Source of the DNA: Lojkania enalia
Taxonomy: Eukaryota; Ascomycota; Dothideomycetes; Pleosporales
Length of the DNA: 64,000 nt
Assembly: GCA_010094045.1 (NCBI GenBank)
Contig: ML986662.1
Coordinates: 79,737-143,736, forward strand
Direction: 5' to 3'
Shown here: in pieces, positions 46,101 through 60,690 of the stretch
Numbering within the stretch: position 1 is the first letter of the stretch
Layout: each line of letters begins with the position of its first letter
Made by a program: the position numbers and the translations under genes
Notes under the pieces: model-generated
The model's database searches: none
Seen by the model: only the letters and a program-made list of their open reading frames with translations
What the model was told of the DNA's origin: nothing

Positions 46101-47844
46101 TGTTTCTCCTCCTTAGGTATATTTACTCCTGTTATCTTATAAGCTGTAATGTTAAGTTATCCTCTAATATCTCCCTATATCTCTCTTACCTCTAAAACTA
46201 TCTTTTTCGGCTCTTCAGCTTCTACAACGATTTTACTAAACTAGTATAGATACTCTATTCTAAGGTAAATTAGACTTCTATAAATCTAATAATACCTGTT
46301 TTCTATATAATCTTCTATCTTATTTTAAGATAGTAAGATTCTTAGTAGTAATTATATATCTACTCTTAACTATACTTCTAGCTTTATCTTAATACCCTTA
46401 TATATTAAGTAATTGTTCTAGTAACAGCTAGCCTAGTCTTTTTTATAGCTGTTTTTATAGAGTAGTATATATTTCCCTTTCTTACCTTTCGCCTATTCTA
46501 TAGGGTAGCTCTAGTATATCTCTTATATATACTCGAATATTTCTTTATCCGTAATTTTTCCTACTAATTTTACTACGGCTTCTAATATATTCTAGCTATC
46601 TCGGAACGTCGCTTTTTTAAACGGTATATTCTAATATTTCTAGGAGTATAGTCTTATCTAATATATCTTATTATAAATCTAGCGCTTCTTTTACTTTATT
46701 CTTTCTAGAATTAATATACTATTAAGCCTTAGTATACCTAGCGGGTATTCCGTATATTTAATAACTATTACTACCCTTCTTAGCTACGGCTAATAATTAC
46801 TTCCTTCTTTTACTAAATAGTATATTCTATATCTATTAGTAGGTTGCGTAATTATTATTTAGACTTCCTTCTTTTTATTTAGATATTCTTTTATATAGTA
46901 CCCTTTCTATCTATATAAAAGATACGCTCCCTTCTTAAGCCTTTCTTTCTTAAGATTATTCAGCCTTAATTGTTGGTAGTTCTTTCCCTTATCCTTTTCG
47001 ACTTTTCTGAGGACTATTAGATTACTATTCTATAGCGCTATCTTATTCTCTTTTTTAGTTAGTATAAATATCTGCGGTTAAAATTATTTCTCTATCTCTT
47101 ATTTATATTAATAGTTATTAATCTTAACTACTAATTTAATTATTTCTAACAGCTCTATTAGCCTTTCTTCTCTAGCTAGGTCATTTTTAATCTTATCCTT
47201 AAGTCTTTTATAGAAGATTTCTACTAATATACTATTATCCTATTCTAGTCTAGTACTTAGTTTCTAAAACTCTATAGTATAGTCTATTATTCTTTTAGTC
47301 TAGATTAGCCTTAGTAGTTTCTTTTATACTTTCTATTCTATATCTACTTCTCTAAAGATATTTCGGACCTTATCCTTAAATTCTTCCTAACTCTTAAAGA
47401 GTTCGTCTGTAGATTCTCTAGTCTTCTTTATATTACCTCTATTCTCCAGCTAATTAATTATAAATAGTTCGGCTTATACTAGTAGTATCTCTTCTATATT
47501 TATTATTATAGTTAAGATCTTATTTTTATCTAGGAAGAAGGTTATACTATTAAACTTAAAGTATAACTCTATTAATATAAGGAAGAGGTTAACATATTTC
47601 TTCTTACTATTAAACTTCTTTAGTAAAGCTATTTTAATTTATACTTATTATTTAGTTTTAGCTAGGTCAGCTCTAACTACAGCTAGCTTATATTATATCT
47701 ATATAATACAGGCCTCCTATTCCTATACTTTTTATACTATAGTTTCTTCTAGGGTTTATAACCTTTAGGTTATTATAACTTAACTTTATAATATAGTAGG
47801 CATCTTTAGATAGTTCCTATTCTCTTAACGTTAGATAGTTATTA

Positions 47845-47915
47845 TATTACTAACCTATATACTATTAGTATATATAATAACTACTGCTATAGTTATATAT
47901 ATGCTAGAGCTTATT
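47845..47915 (-). repeat. Element C right LTR, first piece
   Basis: Starts TATTACTAAC and is interrupted by A-2 after TTATT (47911-47915). Confidence 0.8.
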
Positions 47916-48194
47916 TATAATAATGCGAAGAAATCGTTCCACGAAAAGCTTTATATGCAATCTTATCCTAAAGCTTTTTACTTATCTTATCCTACCCCTA
48001 GCTCCGCCTCTTTTCCCTTCTATATATAGTTGCATACTCCCTTATAAATAGCTTAGTAGTTCTTCTATATCCTTTTATATAAGGCCTATAGGTGTTAATA
48101 GAATTTTTAGGTCCCTAAACCCCTACGTACTCTTATATACCTCTAAGTAGATTTATACCGCATTTAGACCTATTATCTTACCTATACTATTATA
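47916..48194 (+). repeat. Element A-2 left LTR (279 bp)
   Basis: Starts TATAATAATGCG, ends TACTATTATA. Confidence 0.88.
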
Positions 48195-50886
48195 TTATAT
48201 AGAAGAACTTAATACTACTAGTAACAGCCTCTTTAATAATATCACATCGATTATTTATTTAACTATATCTAAATCTAAAATATACCCAATTTAGTTTAAA
48301 TTATAATATTTATATACTATTATATTAAATTATTTAGTTATCTAAATAGAATCTTAGAGATTTTCTATTAACTAAAGCTTTTAGGTTTAAAACTTTCTAT
48401 CCTCTATAATTAGGATTGCCTTTAGAAAAGCCGCGTAGAGTACACCTAGGTAAAAACTTAGAAACTACTAATAACCTATTAGAATTAGAGGTAACCGCTG
48501 ATATCTAACTATAATTTACCTTCTAATTCCTATACTAGAATCGATATACGCGTAAGTTGTAGTAAGAGTAAACTTCTATCTACGCGTGTAGAATAACTGT
48601 TATCTTCTATAGTAGGCCCTGCGATAGGCGGACCCCTCTTTATAGGGTCTATAATAAAGAATCTATCTAATTTAGAGGGAAATTAGAGTAAATTAACTCT
48701 TAAGGAATAAATCGCAATTTTATAAGAGGAGATTATACGCTTAATATAATAGAGAACTGTTAGTCTTAATTAACCTCTTTAAACCACCGAATTAGAACTA
48801 ATAATATACTAGAAAACTTTTGCAACTCCCCTAGCAAAAAACCTTTTAGCTACCCTTAAGCCCCCTTAAGCCTACTTTACTAAATATACGCCTAAGATTA
48901 AAAGTCTTATAGATAGTAGCGAACCTATATTTAAATAATAGTAAGCCTCGATTCTAGACCGACTTAAGATTAATATAGATTACTATCTAATAGAGTATAT
49001 ACGTATAGTATTAGTATAGAGATATATCTCTAGTACTGTGAAAGGGTATCTAGAGTTAAAATATCTAGCTAAATCGGACTAGTATTAGTTTAAAAATACT
49101 AAAGAAATAATTTTACTTCTACAATTATATTTTATTATAGATAATAAAGAGATAGAGGCGTAATAGGCGTTTTAAGTTCTAAGGATAAATAAGGGAGAAG
49201 TATTCCCAACTTTTAAAGCTCGCTTTATTAGTATAGCTATTAGAGGATATATATCCTAATTTAAGTAGTTCTTCTACTTATAGGATAAGATTCTCCCCAG
49301 CCTAAGGATACTAAACCTTAACTTTAAGTTTATATAGAAAGACTCCTTTAACACTATAGTCGCCTACTTAACAGCCTACGATATAAAAAGGAGGAACGTT
49401 TCTAGCCTCCTAAAATAAACTATTAGCCTATAAGTTGCAGCTAAAATAAATTCAGATTAGTACTAGAAGGTTTCTAAGAGTATATCTAAAGTAACCTACG
49501 ATCTAATACTACTCTAACCTATTCTAGTATTAATACCTTATTCTACTATAATCGCTCTCTAATAATTTAGTAAGACTCCTATATCTAAAAGGTATATAAC
49601 CTTAGGTAATTACTATAACTATAGTAAACTAGGATACTTTGTAAACGAATATATAGTTCTTAAAGTATAAGAGATAGAGGTTAAATAAGAGAAGATTAAA
49701 GAAGAAGAGTTCCTAGATATAAATAAGTACTACCTAGATAGTTTTTAGGCGGGAAATAGAGACGTCTAAAAAAACTCTCTATCCTAGGCTTAAATAAGTA
49801 CGACTTATTAAACATCGATTTATTATATTTATTTAGAAGAAAGTACTTCTAAATCTCTACTATTCTATATTTAAAAGGCGTTGGTATACAACTAAACGCT
49901 CTTGTTAATATAGGCGCTTAAAGCTTCTTATTTCTTAATTCTATAGTAGCTAAATTACTCTCCTAAGCCCTATATATATTAATACAGCGTTTACCCTTTA
50001 AAATTACTATTAAAGGTTTTTAGGATTGAATCTAAACCCTAGTTAATTAGTATATCTACTTATACCTATAAATTAATAGAAGAACTATCTAAAACTACCT
50101 ATTTATTATTATAGATCTAAATATTTAGGATTGTATTATTAGTATTAAATAGTTATATTATTTTTAACTCCAGCTAGATACAGATAAAAATCGGATTATA
50201 TAACCCTCTAAGTATCCTACTACTTATAATTCTTCACCTCCTCTTCTTATACAGTTAACTCAGCTAGTATATAATAAGGAGGTAGAGCTAGATATCTAGC
50301 AACGCGACGTTCTATAGGAAAAGAACTAGTATTAGTAGTCCTGTAGTCCGACTATCTATTATATTAAAGGTCTACTAAGACTGCTAAAACTATATTAATT
50401 TCTTATAGCCTATAGTTTAAATAAGCTTAGAGCTCCTGTACGCCCGTATATAATAAAGTCTAAACCTAATCTAAAGAAAGTCTATTCTCCTATTATCGTT
50501 CTTATCTTAGCTAATACTTTCTACTTTAATATAAAGAGGAAAGAGAACGAGTTTTTCTCTACGTCTCTATACGAAATCGAGCGGCTAATTAAAGATAAGT
50601 AAGCCCTAGAGCTAGAAGATAAGGCTGAAAATAAAGTACTAGTAAATCTCCAATTACTATCTAAATACTATAGGTATTAGAATATATTTAGCAAAACTGC
50701 GGCTTATTAATTACTAGAATACTACTCTTATAATTATAAGATTATCCTTATAAAACCCCTTCTTAATAGTTACAGCCTGTTATATAAGTAGAATATTAAG
50801 GAGCTAGAGGCAACTAAAAAGTATATTATAGATAATCTACGGTATAGGTATATTAAGCAGAGTTAGAGCTCTTTTATATCTCTAAT

Positions 50887-51050
50887 TATTAAGCTATAGT
50901 AGATAGAGTAGGAGGAAGTATATTATTATTACTTACTTAGTAAAGCGCGCTCTCTAAAAGAACTATTTAAATAGAGCTAGTCCTAATTAGAACTAGTCTA
51001 TAAACGCCGATATTTATAAGGTCTATTACCTCGATATCTACCCTCTAATA
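50887..51050 (-). repeat. Copia element LTR, left (164 bp)
   Basis: Starts TATTAAGC, ends CTCTAATA; the same length as 55832-55995. Confidence 0.85.
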
Positions 51051-54000
51051 TACCCCCCAAACCGAACAGAAACTATAGTATATATCTATATACATTACTC
51101 GATAGTAGCTTCTACTAGTACTAACTATAAACGATTAACACTTCTCCTATACCTAGTTGCTACAGGAATCAACTATAGGCTTTAGTAAAAAAAAGCTTAG
51201 TTAGACCGTCTACTACTATATTAACTATTATAATATGTTCGAGTTATAATCGACTAAAAGCTATTTACTCCTTAATCTAGTAATAATAGATATTAATATA
51301 CTTGCTTCGCTGGTAGTATCCTTCCTACTTAATAAGCTTAATAGCTAGTAGATTATCGACGTAAAGCTTTAGGGGTTAAAGTAGTTTATATAATATACCT
51401 AGCTTAGCGTAGAGTTAATAAAGCTATACTGCTTCTTTAGCTGCGTATATAATAGCTACGTATTCGGCTTCTATTGTTAATATTATTACTAACCGCTCCT
51501 TAAAAAATCGATAGTAAATTATTCCTCTAAACAGTTTAAATAGATATCTAACTATCGATTTACGATCCTTATAATTAGTATATAACAAATCTGAGTAGCT
51601 TATAAAAGGTACTTCTAGCGTATGGGCGAAGTACTTGATTAGGACTCCTTAAGCTCTATCTAGTACTAAGAACTTTATAACGTAGTTACGCGTAGTATAG
51701 AGATAATCTACAATCTATAATGTATACTCGTAGTATAGGCTTATTAGATTACTATTAAAGCGTCCTAGAAAGGCGATATAATATATAATATCTAGTTGTA
51801 TAAGGTATATAAGATATAATAACTTGCTAATAACTAACTGATATTTATTAAGTAATTTAGTATTGTAGATATCTTCCTTAAGGCGAGCTATAAGTTTAAT
51901 AGCTAAGAGATTAAACGGTATACTATACTTATAGTAGTTCTCTCGCTAAAGTATTAATGCGAGTTTCTTAATATATAATTCTATAGAGAGCTCTATTATA
52001 TATATTATACGATCACGCGCGATACGGATTCTAAAGTAGTAGTTTAGTAGGCTAAGATTACAACATTTATAGATGCTTATAACTATTTATTTTATAGCTG
52101 CTATACTTTTAGCCGTTAGATAAATAAAGAGCAGATTATCGATATATACGACGATAATCTACTATAGCTCTTTACCGATAAAGATGTATAGATTAGAATT
52201 AAGAGGTCTATATCTATATAATATTAAGTAGCAACTAATCTCTTTATACTAAAGTTGTAGTAACTAGTAGAGACTATAGAATACTTTATTAAGTCGTATA
52301 ATTGTACTATCTAGTAGTCGAGTGTAGACAGGGTTGTTTTCGTCTATCTTTCTATTTAAGAAGGCTATAACGATATTAACCTAGTTATACTCTAGATTAA
52401 GAGCGTTAACTAGTACTAGAATTAACTTAATAGTTATAGAGCGTGCTACTCCTATGTATATATCTTCCTAGAGATCTAAATATTAGCAATTACCACAGAT
52501 AATAAAGCGTACTTTATACTATACTAGACATCCTTTATTATTAAACTTATATTTATATACCTATTTAGTAGGTAGTATAGTAGTTCTAGCTAGTATATAA
52601 TTAACAACCTACTAGGTACTATTCTCCGCATATAATTCTATTTCTTCTTCCTCTACCTTATACTACTACTCTAAGTATTAATGTACGCGCGCCTACTTTA
52701 GTAAAGTAGGTTTAGGTAGGAGATTTAGATTATCTCTTATACTATAAGTATCTGTTATAACTGCTAAAGCGAAATTTCGTATAAAAGTAATAAAAACGCT
52801 TAGTATTACCTCGTTTTAAAGAGATACGTTATTAACTATTAATACTATATTTAGATTAAACTGTTAGAATGTATAACGTAAGGATCAACGTATAGGCTTA
52901 GCTGGTAGAGCTGCCGTCTTACGAGGACGGCTATAAGGCTTCTTTACTAGTAGCGGAGGTAGCAGCGACGGCAATAGATTGTTCTCATTACTCTATTACT
53001 CGTCTATCTCTTATTACTCCTGCCTGAAATCGTATCCTCTACCTTACTTAAGGAGATTAATATATTCGTTATTATTTAGCTATAAAGGTATTTATAGAGA
53101 TATTAGCTACAGTAGTAGCGTACCCCCCAGATTCTATATACCCTTTAGATAGTTAGATTCCTCTTCCTAGATATATAGACGCTTATTATATTAAGCTTTT
53201 TAAGCTTAATAAAATACGCGGCCTGCGATTAGTAGGTATTAGAGGAAGATTATAGAGCTTAATTATATAACCTTCTTACTCTATAGATTCTATATAAGGA
53301 ATATCTGAAATCTCTTACAGCTGATTATATAGCTCTTATAGCTATATTCTTTAAACTTCTTACTTTTAATGTAATACTCCTTTAGAATAAGTATATAACT
53401 AATCTCTCCCTAATAGTAAAGGTTGTAGAGATTTAGTACTAGATTTCGACAATCTAGGAATTTGTTAAATACTTGTAAAGGTGTCTTACTATTAGTAAGT
53501 ACTATAGTAAGTAATAGATTAAAGAGTTATACTATATACTTCGCGGTATATAGCTAGAATATTAGTAGTAGGTGCGGCGTTCTAATAAGAATACATCGCA
53601 CTTTGTCTATAGTAAGCTTATTACTAGCCTTAGTAACGCTGTTCTAGTATGCTGTATATAGTATTAAAAGCTATAACTACGTTCTCTATTTCTTAAAATA
53701 TTTAACAGTTACCTAATTAATAAAGTATTTATTATTATTAAGATAATAGACCTTAATAATCTTATTATACTAGGTAGTAACTATTCTATTAAAATTAAAT
53801 AGTACTTAGGTAATTTCTACGCGGGATTTAATAAAGTTAATCTATTAATAGCGCGTAAAATCGTCTATAAGGAATAACTAGTATTACTCTCTATTAGGAT
53901 CTAGTAGTAAGATATAACTAATAATGTTGAGATGTATAATGTTAAATACTTGCTAAGCTCGATATTATAGAGTATAAGAGATCTATTAATAACTTTTTAC

Positions 54001-55831
54001 CTTATAGTATATCTCGCAGTCGAACTTCTTAGTATTTTTAAGTTTTAAGCTGTTAACAGTCTTAAGTAGCTGCTTTAAATTATCTAGGTTCGTATAGCCC
54101 CAGATTTCATAAGCTTCTTATAAGGTAATCTCTCGCTCTTAAGCTAGCTATAAGTTTTAGGAAGAGAATACGGCGATGTAGGCTATTAAGAAAGCTGCTT
54201 ATACCTTATCTATACACTTAAGGAAAGTAGATGTCCTATTAATCTTAGGGACGTAGACAATCTTACTATCGTCCTCGATGCGTAGTAGCTTCTAATAGAG
54301 ACTATAGTAGTACAGTCCTTTCGGTCGAAGCTAACCTAGGGAGATAATAGAGACGTATAGACTTAGATAGTATAGTACTTTTATAAAGCGTATATCGATA
54401 ATACTACTACTAGCTAGGGAAATGCGAAACTATATTATACCTTCACCTTCTACTCTAGTAAGACTACTACCTGTCTTTATATATCCTATACTAGATTATT
54501 CTATTAAGATAAACTTGGTCCTATTATTATATATATGCTTGTTAGCTCTGGTATTAAAGATAATTTAATTCTTATAGGGCCTCTATAGCATTTACTCGAT
54601 TATATATCGCGGTATTAATAAGACCTAAGTATTATAGCTACTTGCTAATATACTAGCGATAGCACTAAAATTAGCTGATAGTATATAGTTTAATTAAGCT
54701 AATTAGATTAATTTTTATACTAATTCTAGGTGTTTATTAAAAAATTATTTTAATACCTTCTCTAGATATATAAACTAGCAGTTTAATCTACCCCTTAGAT
54801 ATTTATATTAGTAGCTAAGATAGTACCTCCTTTTTATAGGCTTACTATTAGTAGGCTTACTCTTAGTCTTAGTATCGCTCTTACTCTTACCTTTACGCTA
54901 ATTGCTACTAGGCTACTATATATCTTTTAGCTGTACTCGAAGTACTATTACCTTTTTAACTAGATTCTCTCGACGTAATTTATCGTTGATCTTATTAATT
55001 ATAGTATTAATATCTAGAACTCTACCTTAATATAAGATCTAATACTATTACTACGTATAGGTTTTAAATTAGTCTTTAATAGCGACGATAAACTAGAATA
55101 TAACACCCTTAAGACTAAGCTTAAGATCGATATTATCTAATTACACAAGACCAACTTTAAATTTACTAGTAAATTAAAATATACTATTATAGTAACTACT
55201 GCGTAGGCTAAAGAAATTAGCCTAGAAAGTATACTCTTCTATAAAACCTTACTCTTTATAGTGCTTAAGGATAGTATCTAAGAGTACTCCTACTATCTTA
55301 TATAAGTGTAGACCTTCAAGTATCTCTTAGTAAACTATAGCGAGTAGAATACTTATAATAAAGGCATCCTTCTTAATATAGTCGCGATAGTCCTTCTACT
55401 ATCAGTTATATTATATTTTATAGGCGTTATTAGTACGTCGAATATTTTCGAAATTATTTTACTAGACAAGCCTTACTACCTGCAGCTTTATATCGTCTAG
55501 ATATAACGGTAGATTCTAATATATTAGCTTATTAGGCTTAAGTAGTAGAGATACTCCTTCCAGGATATCCTCAGCAGCCTTACTAACGACTTAGTTTTGT
55601 AAGGCGGCTTCCTATAGTAAAATGTTCTTACTATCCTTTACTAGGTTTATAACTCTCTTATAGTCTACTATAATAGTGTCGTGTCTTATATTAGTAGCGC
55701 GAGCTAAGCTCGGTTAGTTAACTAGATACTACTATTAGGCTACCTATTAGTTAATAATAGTAAGCTAGAGATCGATATAATAATTAATCTAATTTACTAT
55801 AGGCTAGAAGTACAGCTAAAAGCTTATAACC

Positions 55832-55995
55832 TATTAAACTATAGTAGATAGAGTAGAAGGAAGTATATTATTATTACTTACTTAGTAAAGTGTACTCTCT
55901 AGAAGAACTATCTAAATAGAGCTAGTTCTAATTAGAACTAGTCTATAAACGCCGATATTTGTAAGGTTTATTACCTCGATATCTACCCTCTAACA
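55832..55995 (-). repeat. Copia element LTR, right (164 bp)
   Basis: Starts TATTAAAC, ends CTCTAACA, followed by CTAAT. It preserves the CA end that the left copy has lost. Confidence 0.85.
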
Positions 55996-58900
55996 CTAAT
56001 CCTTTACGTCTATAAACCTAATAGCAACCTATATATCTATATAGATTATCGTAAACTTAATACTCTTATCTATAAAAACGTATATCTAATACTATATATA
56101 GATAAACTCCTATCTAAATCTACTAAAATAGTAATTTTTATTAAGTTTAATATTCGCGTAGCCTTTAATAAAATTAGAATAAACCCTAGTTCTAAGGAAT
56201 ATACTACCTTTTAGACTTAATATAGAACCTATAAGTATAAAGTTCTACTTTTTAAATTGTATAATAGTCTAGTAACTTACTAGTACTATATAAATAACGT
56301 ACTAATTAACTACCTAGATAATTTCTATATCGCTTACCTAGATAATATTCTTATCTACTCCGAAGATAAGGCGATATATGCTATCTATATTAAGAAAGTT
56401 CTTAAGAGATTATATTAAGTAGGGTTATAAGTTAATATTAAGAAGAGCGAATTCTATATTACCCGAACTAAATATCTTAGCTACATCCTCTTAAATAAAG
56501 GCCTTAAGGTTAATTTAGAGAAGGTAGAAGTATTATATAACTAGTAGCTACCTACTATTATAATAGGTATAAAATCCTTCTTAGGTTTTACTAGATTCTA
56601 TTAATAGTTTATACCGGAATTCTCGCGTATTATAAAGCTAATTATCGTATTATAGAGCTCTATAACCCCTTTTATATAGACTTTAGAATGTGATATTACC
56701 TTTAAGAAATTAAAGTTAGCCCTATTAAGTATACCTATATTCTACTACTTTAACCCTACATTAGAAATAAAAATAGAAACTAATACCTCTAATAGAGTAG
56801 TTATAGGAGTACTATTATAGAAATATTCTAACAGAAAATAGTACCCTATAGTATTTTATAATAAAGTTCTATCCGGTTTAGAACTAAACTAGAAGATCTA
56901 TAATAAGAAACTATTCGCAATTGTTACTATATTTAAGTAATAGAGGGTAAAACTTACTTTAGTAGCTACTAGAACTCTAGTATACACCAATTATCGCTTA
57001 CTCAAATATTTTATAACTACGAAGGTACTTAATACTCGTTAAGTTTATTAGACTAAAGAATTAGCTTAGTATTAGTTCCGAATCGAGTATACTCTAGGTA
57101 AGAATAATATTAGAGCGGATATTCTTAGTAATTATAAATAAGATATAGAAAACTTAAAAGTAGCTTAAACTAATAACCGGTTAAGAGTCCTATTTAGACC
57201 GTATTAACTTCACCCCCGAATTAATACTGAATTAGTCTAGTCCTATATTACCTAAATAATAACTTAAGCAGCTATACTAAATATTATTAAAGGCTAGGAG
57301 TAGATTATATTACTAGACTCTCTAGAGTTGATCGATATATTACTATAGGAAAACCGAGTCTCCTTTACACAAGAATATACACTTTTACCCCGCAAGTATT
57401 AGATAGAGAATAGACTACTCCTCTATAACAATTACTTATATATTCTATCAGATTTAGGCCTTTATATATAACTTATATAAGAGGCTTACAACTAAGTATC
57501 CTTCGCATACCCAAGCGCTACTAAAACCTATTAGTTACTATCTTAGAAGTACTACTAGAAAGGTATAGAGGCTACTTATAAATAATATATATAGAATTGT
57601 ATTCTATACTATAAAACTTATCTAATATAAACCTAAACCCTAGGTTTTATCTACTTACTTTCTATACTAAATTAACTAATATAGTACCTATATATTAACT
57701 TTAAGAATTTCCCTATAGATAAATTTAGATATAATTAGATTATAGTAGTAATTAATCGCCTGTTTAAATAAGCGGTATTTATCCCCTACTATCGTATAAT
57801 TAACGCATGGGGAATAGCCAAATTATTTATTTAATAGGTGTACCGCTTTAGCTATACACCTAAAACTATTATTTTAGACTAAAGACCTTAGTTTATATCT
57901 AGTTTCTAGTCCGAATTCTACTATATCTTAGGCGTAAAGATTAAACTATCTACTACTTATTATAAAGAGACTAACAGACAGATAGAGATTATAAATAAGT
58001 ATATCGATTAGAGACTACGCCCTTTTATATCCTTCTACTAGAACAACTAGAGTTCTCTATTACCTATAATCGACCGAGTATAAACAACTCTACCCTATAC
58101 AACTATCAGAATATCCCCATATTAGATCCTATACAAATTCAAGCCCTATTAGAGTTGGGATTAGAAATATTCTATTAATTCTATTACTATAATAGATAAA
58201 TTAAATTATAAAAACGCTTTAGCTCTAGTAACTTATATATATACAGCCTAGAAAACCGTAAAGGCTAATATTAAGAAGGTTTAGGATCGTATATAATCTA
58301 TTATTAACCGTTACTAGTAACCGATTAATTAGTAGATCGGTAATATAGTCTATCTAAATACTAAGAACCTTACGGTCTAGAGACTGAGCCGAAAGCTATC
58401 CGATTAATAGGAGGGCTCTTTTAAAGTACTAGAATAGGTTAGAAACTTATACTATCTATAACTACCTCTAAAATCGAGAATATATAATATCTTCGCACTA
58501 AACCTGCTATATAAGAACCCCTAGAACCCTCTACTAAGGTAAAAAGCTCCGAAACCACCCACTATCACTATTAAAGGGGTAGAAGAGTAGGAGGTTAAGG
58601 AAATACTAGCTAGTAAGCTATATTATAAGACCCTTAAATACCGTATAAAATAGGTAGAATATAATTCTAACCCAGTCTAGTATAAAGTCTTAAATTTTAT
58701 AGATTTGCCTTATAAGCTAAGAGCTTTTTATAATAAGTATCCGAATTAGCTAAGACCTCTAAAAGTCCTAACTAAATAGATTAAGGTATATAAGGATAGT
58801 ATAGAAAATATAGATTACCTAGTAGATAATAATATATAAAAGTTAAGTAGTAGATTAAAAAACTAAATTATAGGCCCGAAATTACTCCTCTATAGAATCT

Positions 58901-59942
58901 GGAGGGTCTAATAGTAGGCTATTAGATACCTCCCCAGTCCTCTCCTCCTCTATTCTCCTTCCTCTTCCTTCCCTCCGGACTCCCTTTAAACCTCCTCTAC
59001 CTTATTTTTAGCCGCCTGAGAGCGCTGTAATATTAGCTTAAAAGCTAGATACTAGAGCTTTTAAAGTTAAAACCTAATAGAGTAATTTAGTACTTTAATA
59101 GAATAAAGCTACCTAGATACTAGCTGTAAAAAAGCTATCTTCCTAACTCTTTATAACCTAGGCTATAAGTACTAGGCTATAAGTAGACTCTAAAATAGCT
59201 TTAAAGGCTACTTTTTTATCCTTCTTATCTCCTACGTATTAGGCTGCTATTTATAGTTTAAGATAGCTCTAGAGGACTAGAAACTTCTCCTTATAGTAGA
59301 AGGGGATTTATAAGTACGTTAGTAGTAAGTACCCTACTAATATTAGATACAATTTATACAGGGTTGTACTTTTTATTTTATAAGGTATAATACTCGCATT
59401 TTTTTAATCTTAGAGATTAAAAGGTAAATATTACACGCTACCTGCGGGCGAGCGTATATATAGCCCGAAAGTAGATAACTTAGAAGGCTTTTAAAGAGGC
59501 TTTAGGAGGTAGGCGGAGTAGTATATTAATTAATTTTTCTATAAGACGTTAGTAATACTTTAATAATTAATAGTTCTAGGGACGTGTAATAATACGTATA
59601 GAGTAGAAGTTGTTATTTAGTTAAGGAAGCTTAGTTAACAGCAACCTAGTAATATACTAAAGCTGGTAAATACTTGTTACTATACGCGACAAAATTGTAA
59701 TATTAATAAACTGTTATAATAGTAGTTACTAGCTAATATATAGGTTAATTATACTTACTGTAAAAACCTTACTTAATATTACGTTAATATATAAACGTAT
59801 CTCTATAAGCAACTATATATATTAGCTTTTACTAATAAATACCTTAAAGAAATTTCTTTATACTAGAACCTATCTATAACAGCCCTAATTCCCTCCCGAA
59901 CTAGTATAGATAGAGACTATTAGTTTATAAGAAGGGGGGTAG

Positions 59943-60221
59943 TATAATAATACGAAGAAATTATTCTACGAAAAGCTTTATATATAACCTTATCCTAAAG
60001 CTTTTTACTTATCTTATTCTACCCTCAGCTCCGCCCCTTTTCCCTTCCGTATATAGTTGTATACTCCCTTATAAGTAGCTTAGTAGTTCTTCTATATCCT
60101 TTCGTATAAGGCCTATAGGTATTAATAGAATTCCTAGGTCCCTAAACTCCTACGTACTTCTATATACCTCTAAGTAGATTCGTACTATATTTAGACCTAT
60201 TATCTTACCTACGCTGTTACA
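59943..60221 (+). repeat. Element A-2 right LTR (279 bp)
   Basis: Starts TATAATAATACG, ends GCTGTTACA, followed by TTATT. Confidence 0.88.
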
Positions 60222-60226
60222 TTATT

Positions 60227-60690
60227 TATATTAGATTAATTAGAAGTAGCTTTAGTAAAGAAAGAGTACTAGGATCGCCGGTTTTTTAAATATAATAAGT
60301 ATATTTAGAAGTCTAATATGGTAATAAGATAAATCTACGAGAATAACTATATAGAATTTAATCTTCTAAGAAAATCTTCTATCTTATATAGTTAGGTTTA
60401 AGACTGCTAAGCCTAGTTTATTAGGTTTATTAAATCTGTTAGGTCTATTCTACTATACCTAATACTTCTACTATTATTATGTATATAGATTATGCTATAC
60501 CTTATTATCTAGCTAATTATCTCCCTAGTTTCTATAGTCCTACTACTTACTATCTAGTAATTGGTCCCTAATATACTTCTACCTATTATTATCTTATTAG
60601 TCCTTGTCTAAGTTAACCTATATAGAGGCTAATATTAGATTACGCCTTAGCTATAGAAGTAGTACCTCTTAGCGTTCTATATTTATAATA
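60227..60690 (-). repeat. Element C right LTR, second piece
   Basis: It continues through the sequence that holds element B in the left LTR (uninterrupted here at about 60268/60269) and ends TTTATAATA before ATAGG. Confidence 0.8.

Larger units (their letters stand above)
50887..55995 (-). mobile_element. Ty1/copia element nested in A-2
   Basis: 5109 bp with 164-bp LTRs (50887-51050, 55832-55995) and target duplication CTAAT (50882-50886, 55996-56000), inserted in A-2's RT. A TACCCCCCAAA right after the left LTR is the complement of a purine tract, so the element reads on the minus strand. Minus-strand order from the right: gag with a zinc-knuckle-like stretch (about 54.8 kb), integrase region, a basic and proline-rich linker (about 52.9 kb), RT with VVYIDNLLF (YVDD changed to YIDN, about 52.15 kb), and RNase H with SKYINIYY (SKHIDIRYH expected, about 51.28 kb). 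This gag-INT-RT-RH order is the copia type. Many stops; not functional. It is among the youngest layers of the nest. Confidence 0.88.
47916..60221 (+). mobile_element. Ty3/gypsy chromovirus A, copy 2, inserted in C's right LTR
   Basis: Bounded by 279-bp LTRs (47916-48194, 59943-60221) and the duplication TTATT (47911-47915, 60222-60226). Without the nested copia element and its duplicated 5 bp it is 7192 bp, the best estimate of family A's full length. In order: gag with a zinc-knuckle remnant (YYNYSKLGYFVNEY, about 49.61-49.65 kb), protease (LVNIGA, near 49.91 kb), RT split by the copia element at 50886/55996 and continuing with YKPNSNLYIYIDYRKLN and IAYLDNILIYSED (about 56.33 kb), RNase H (56.7-57.1 kb), integrase (57.7-58.1 kb, ETNRQIE) and a chromodomain remnant (ILASKLYYKTLKYR, 58.6-58.75 kb). 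About 1.1 kb of further sequence and a GGGGGG purine tract precede the right LTR. Confidence 0.88.
30538..60690 (-). mobile_element. Ty3/gypsy element C, host of the nest
   Basis: The outermost element: target duplication ATAGG at 30533-30537 and 60691-60695. Each LTR is split by a younger insertion yet sums to exactly 535 bp: left 30538-30650 plus 41966-42387, right 47845-47915 plus 60227-60690. The internal region is 42388-47844 (5457 bp), so C alone is 6527 bp. Orientation is minus: the complement of a purine tract (CCCGCTTCCTCTTTT) follows the left LTR, and the reverse transcriptase box reads VYLDDILVYIN on the minus strand at about 44588-44620. The RNase H end (ADVLSRRADYITKEK, near 43.83 kb) and the start of integrase (CLEYGKNKTIRYKSY, then INFITKLL near 43.33 kb) follow. 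Integrase breaks off near 43.23 kb. Heavily mutated and not functional. Confidence 0.85.

Noticed and set aside
52880..52942. tRNA-like stretch with a D-arm (GCTTAGCTGGTAGAGC) and a 5-bp stem, 7-base loop like an Arg-ACG anticodon arm
   Set aside because: There is no T-arm or acceptor stem, and on the minus strand the bases encode the basic, proline-rich linker of the copia polyprotein (KKPYSRPRKTAALPAKP). The resemblance is coincidental.
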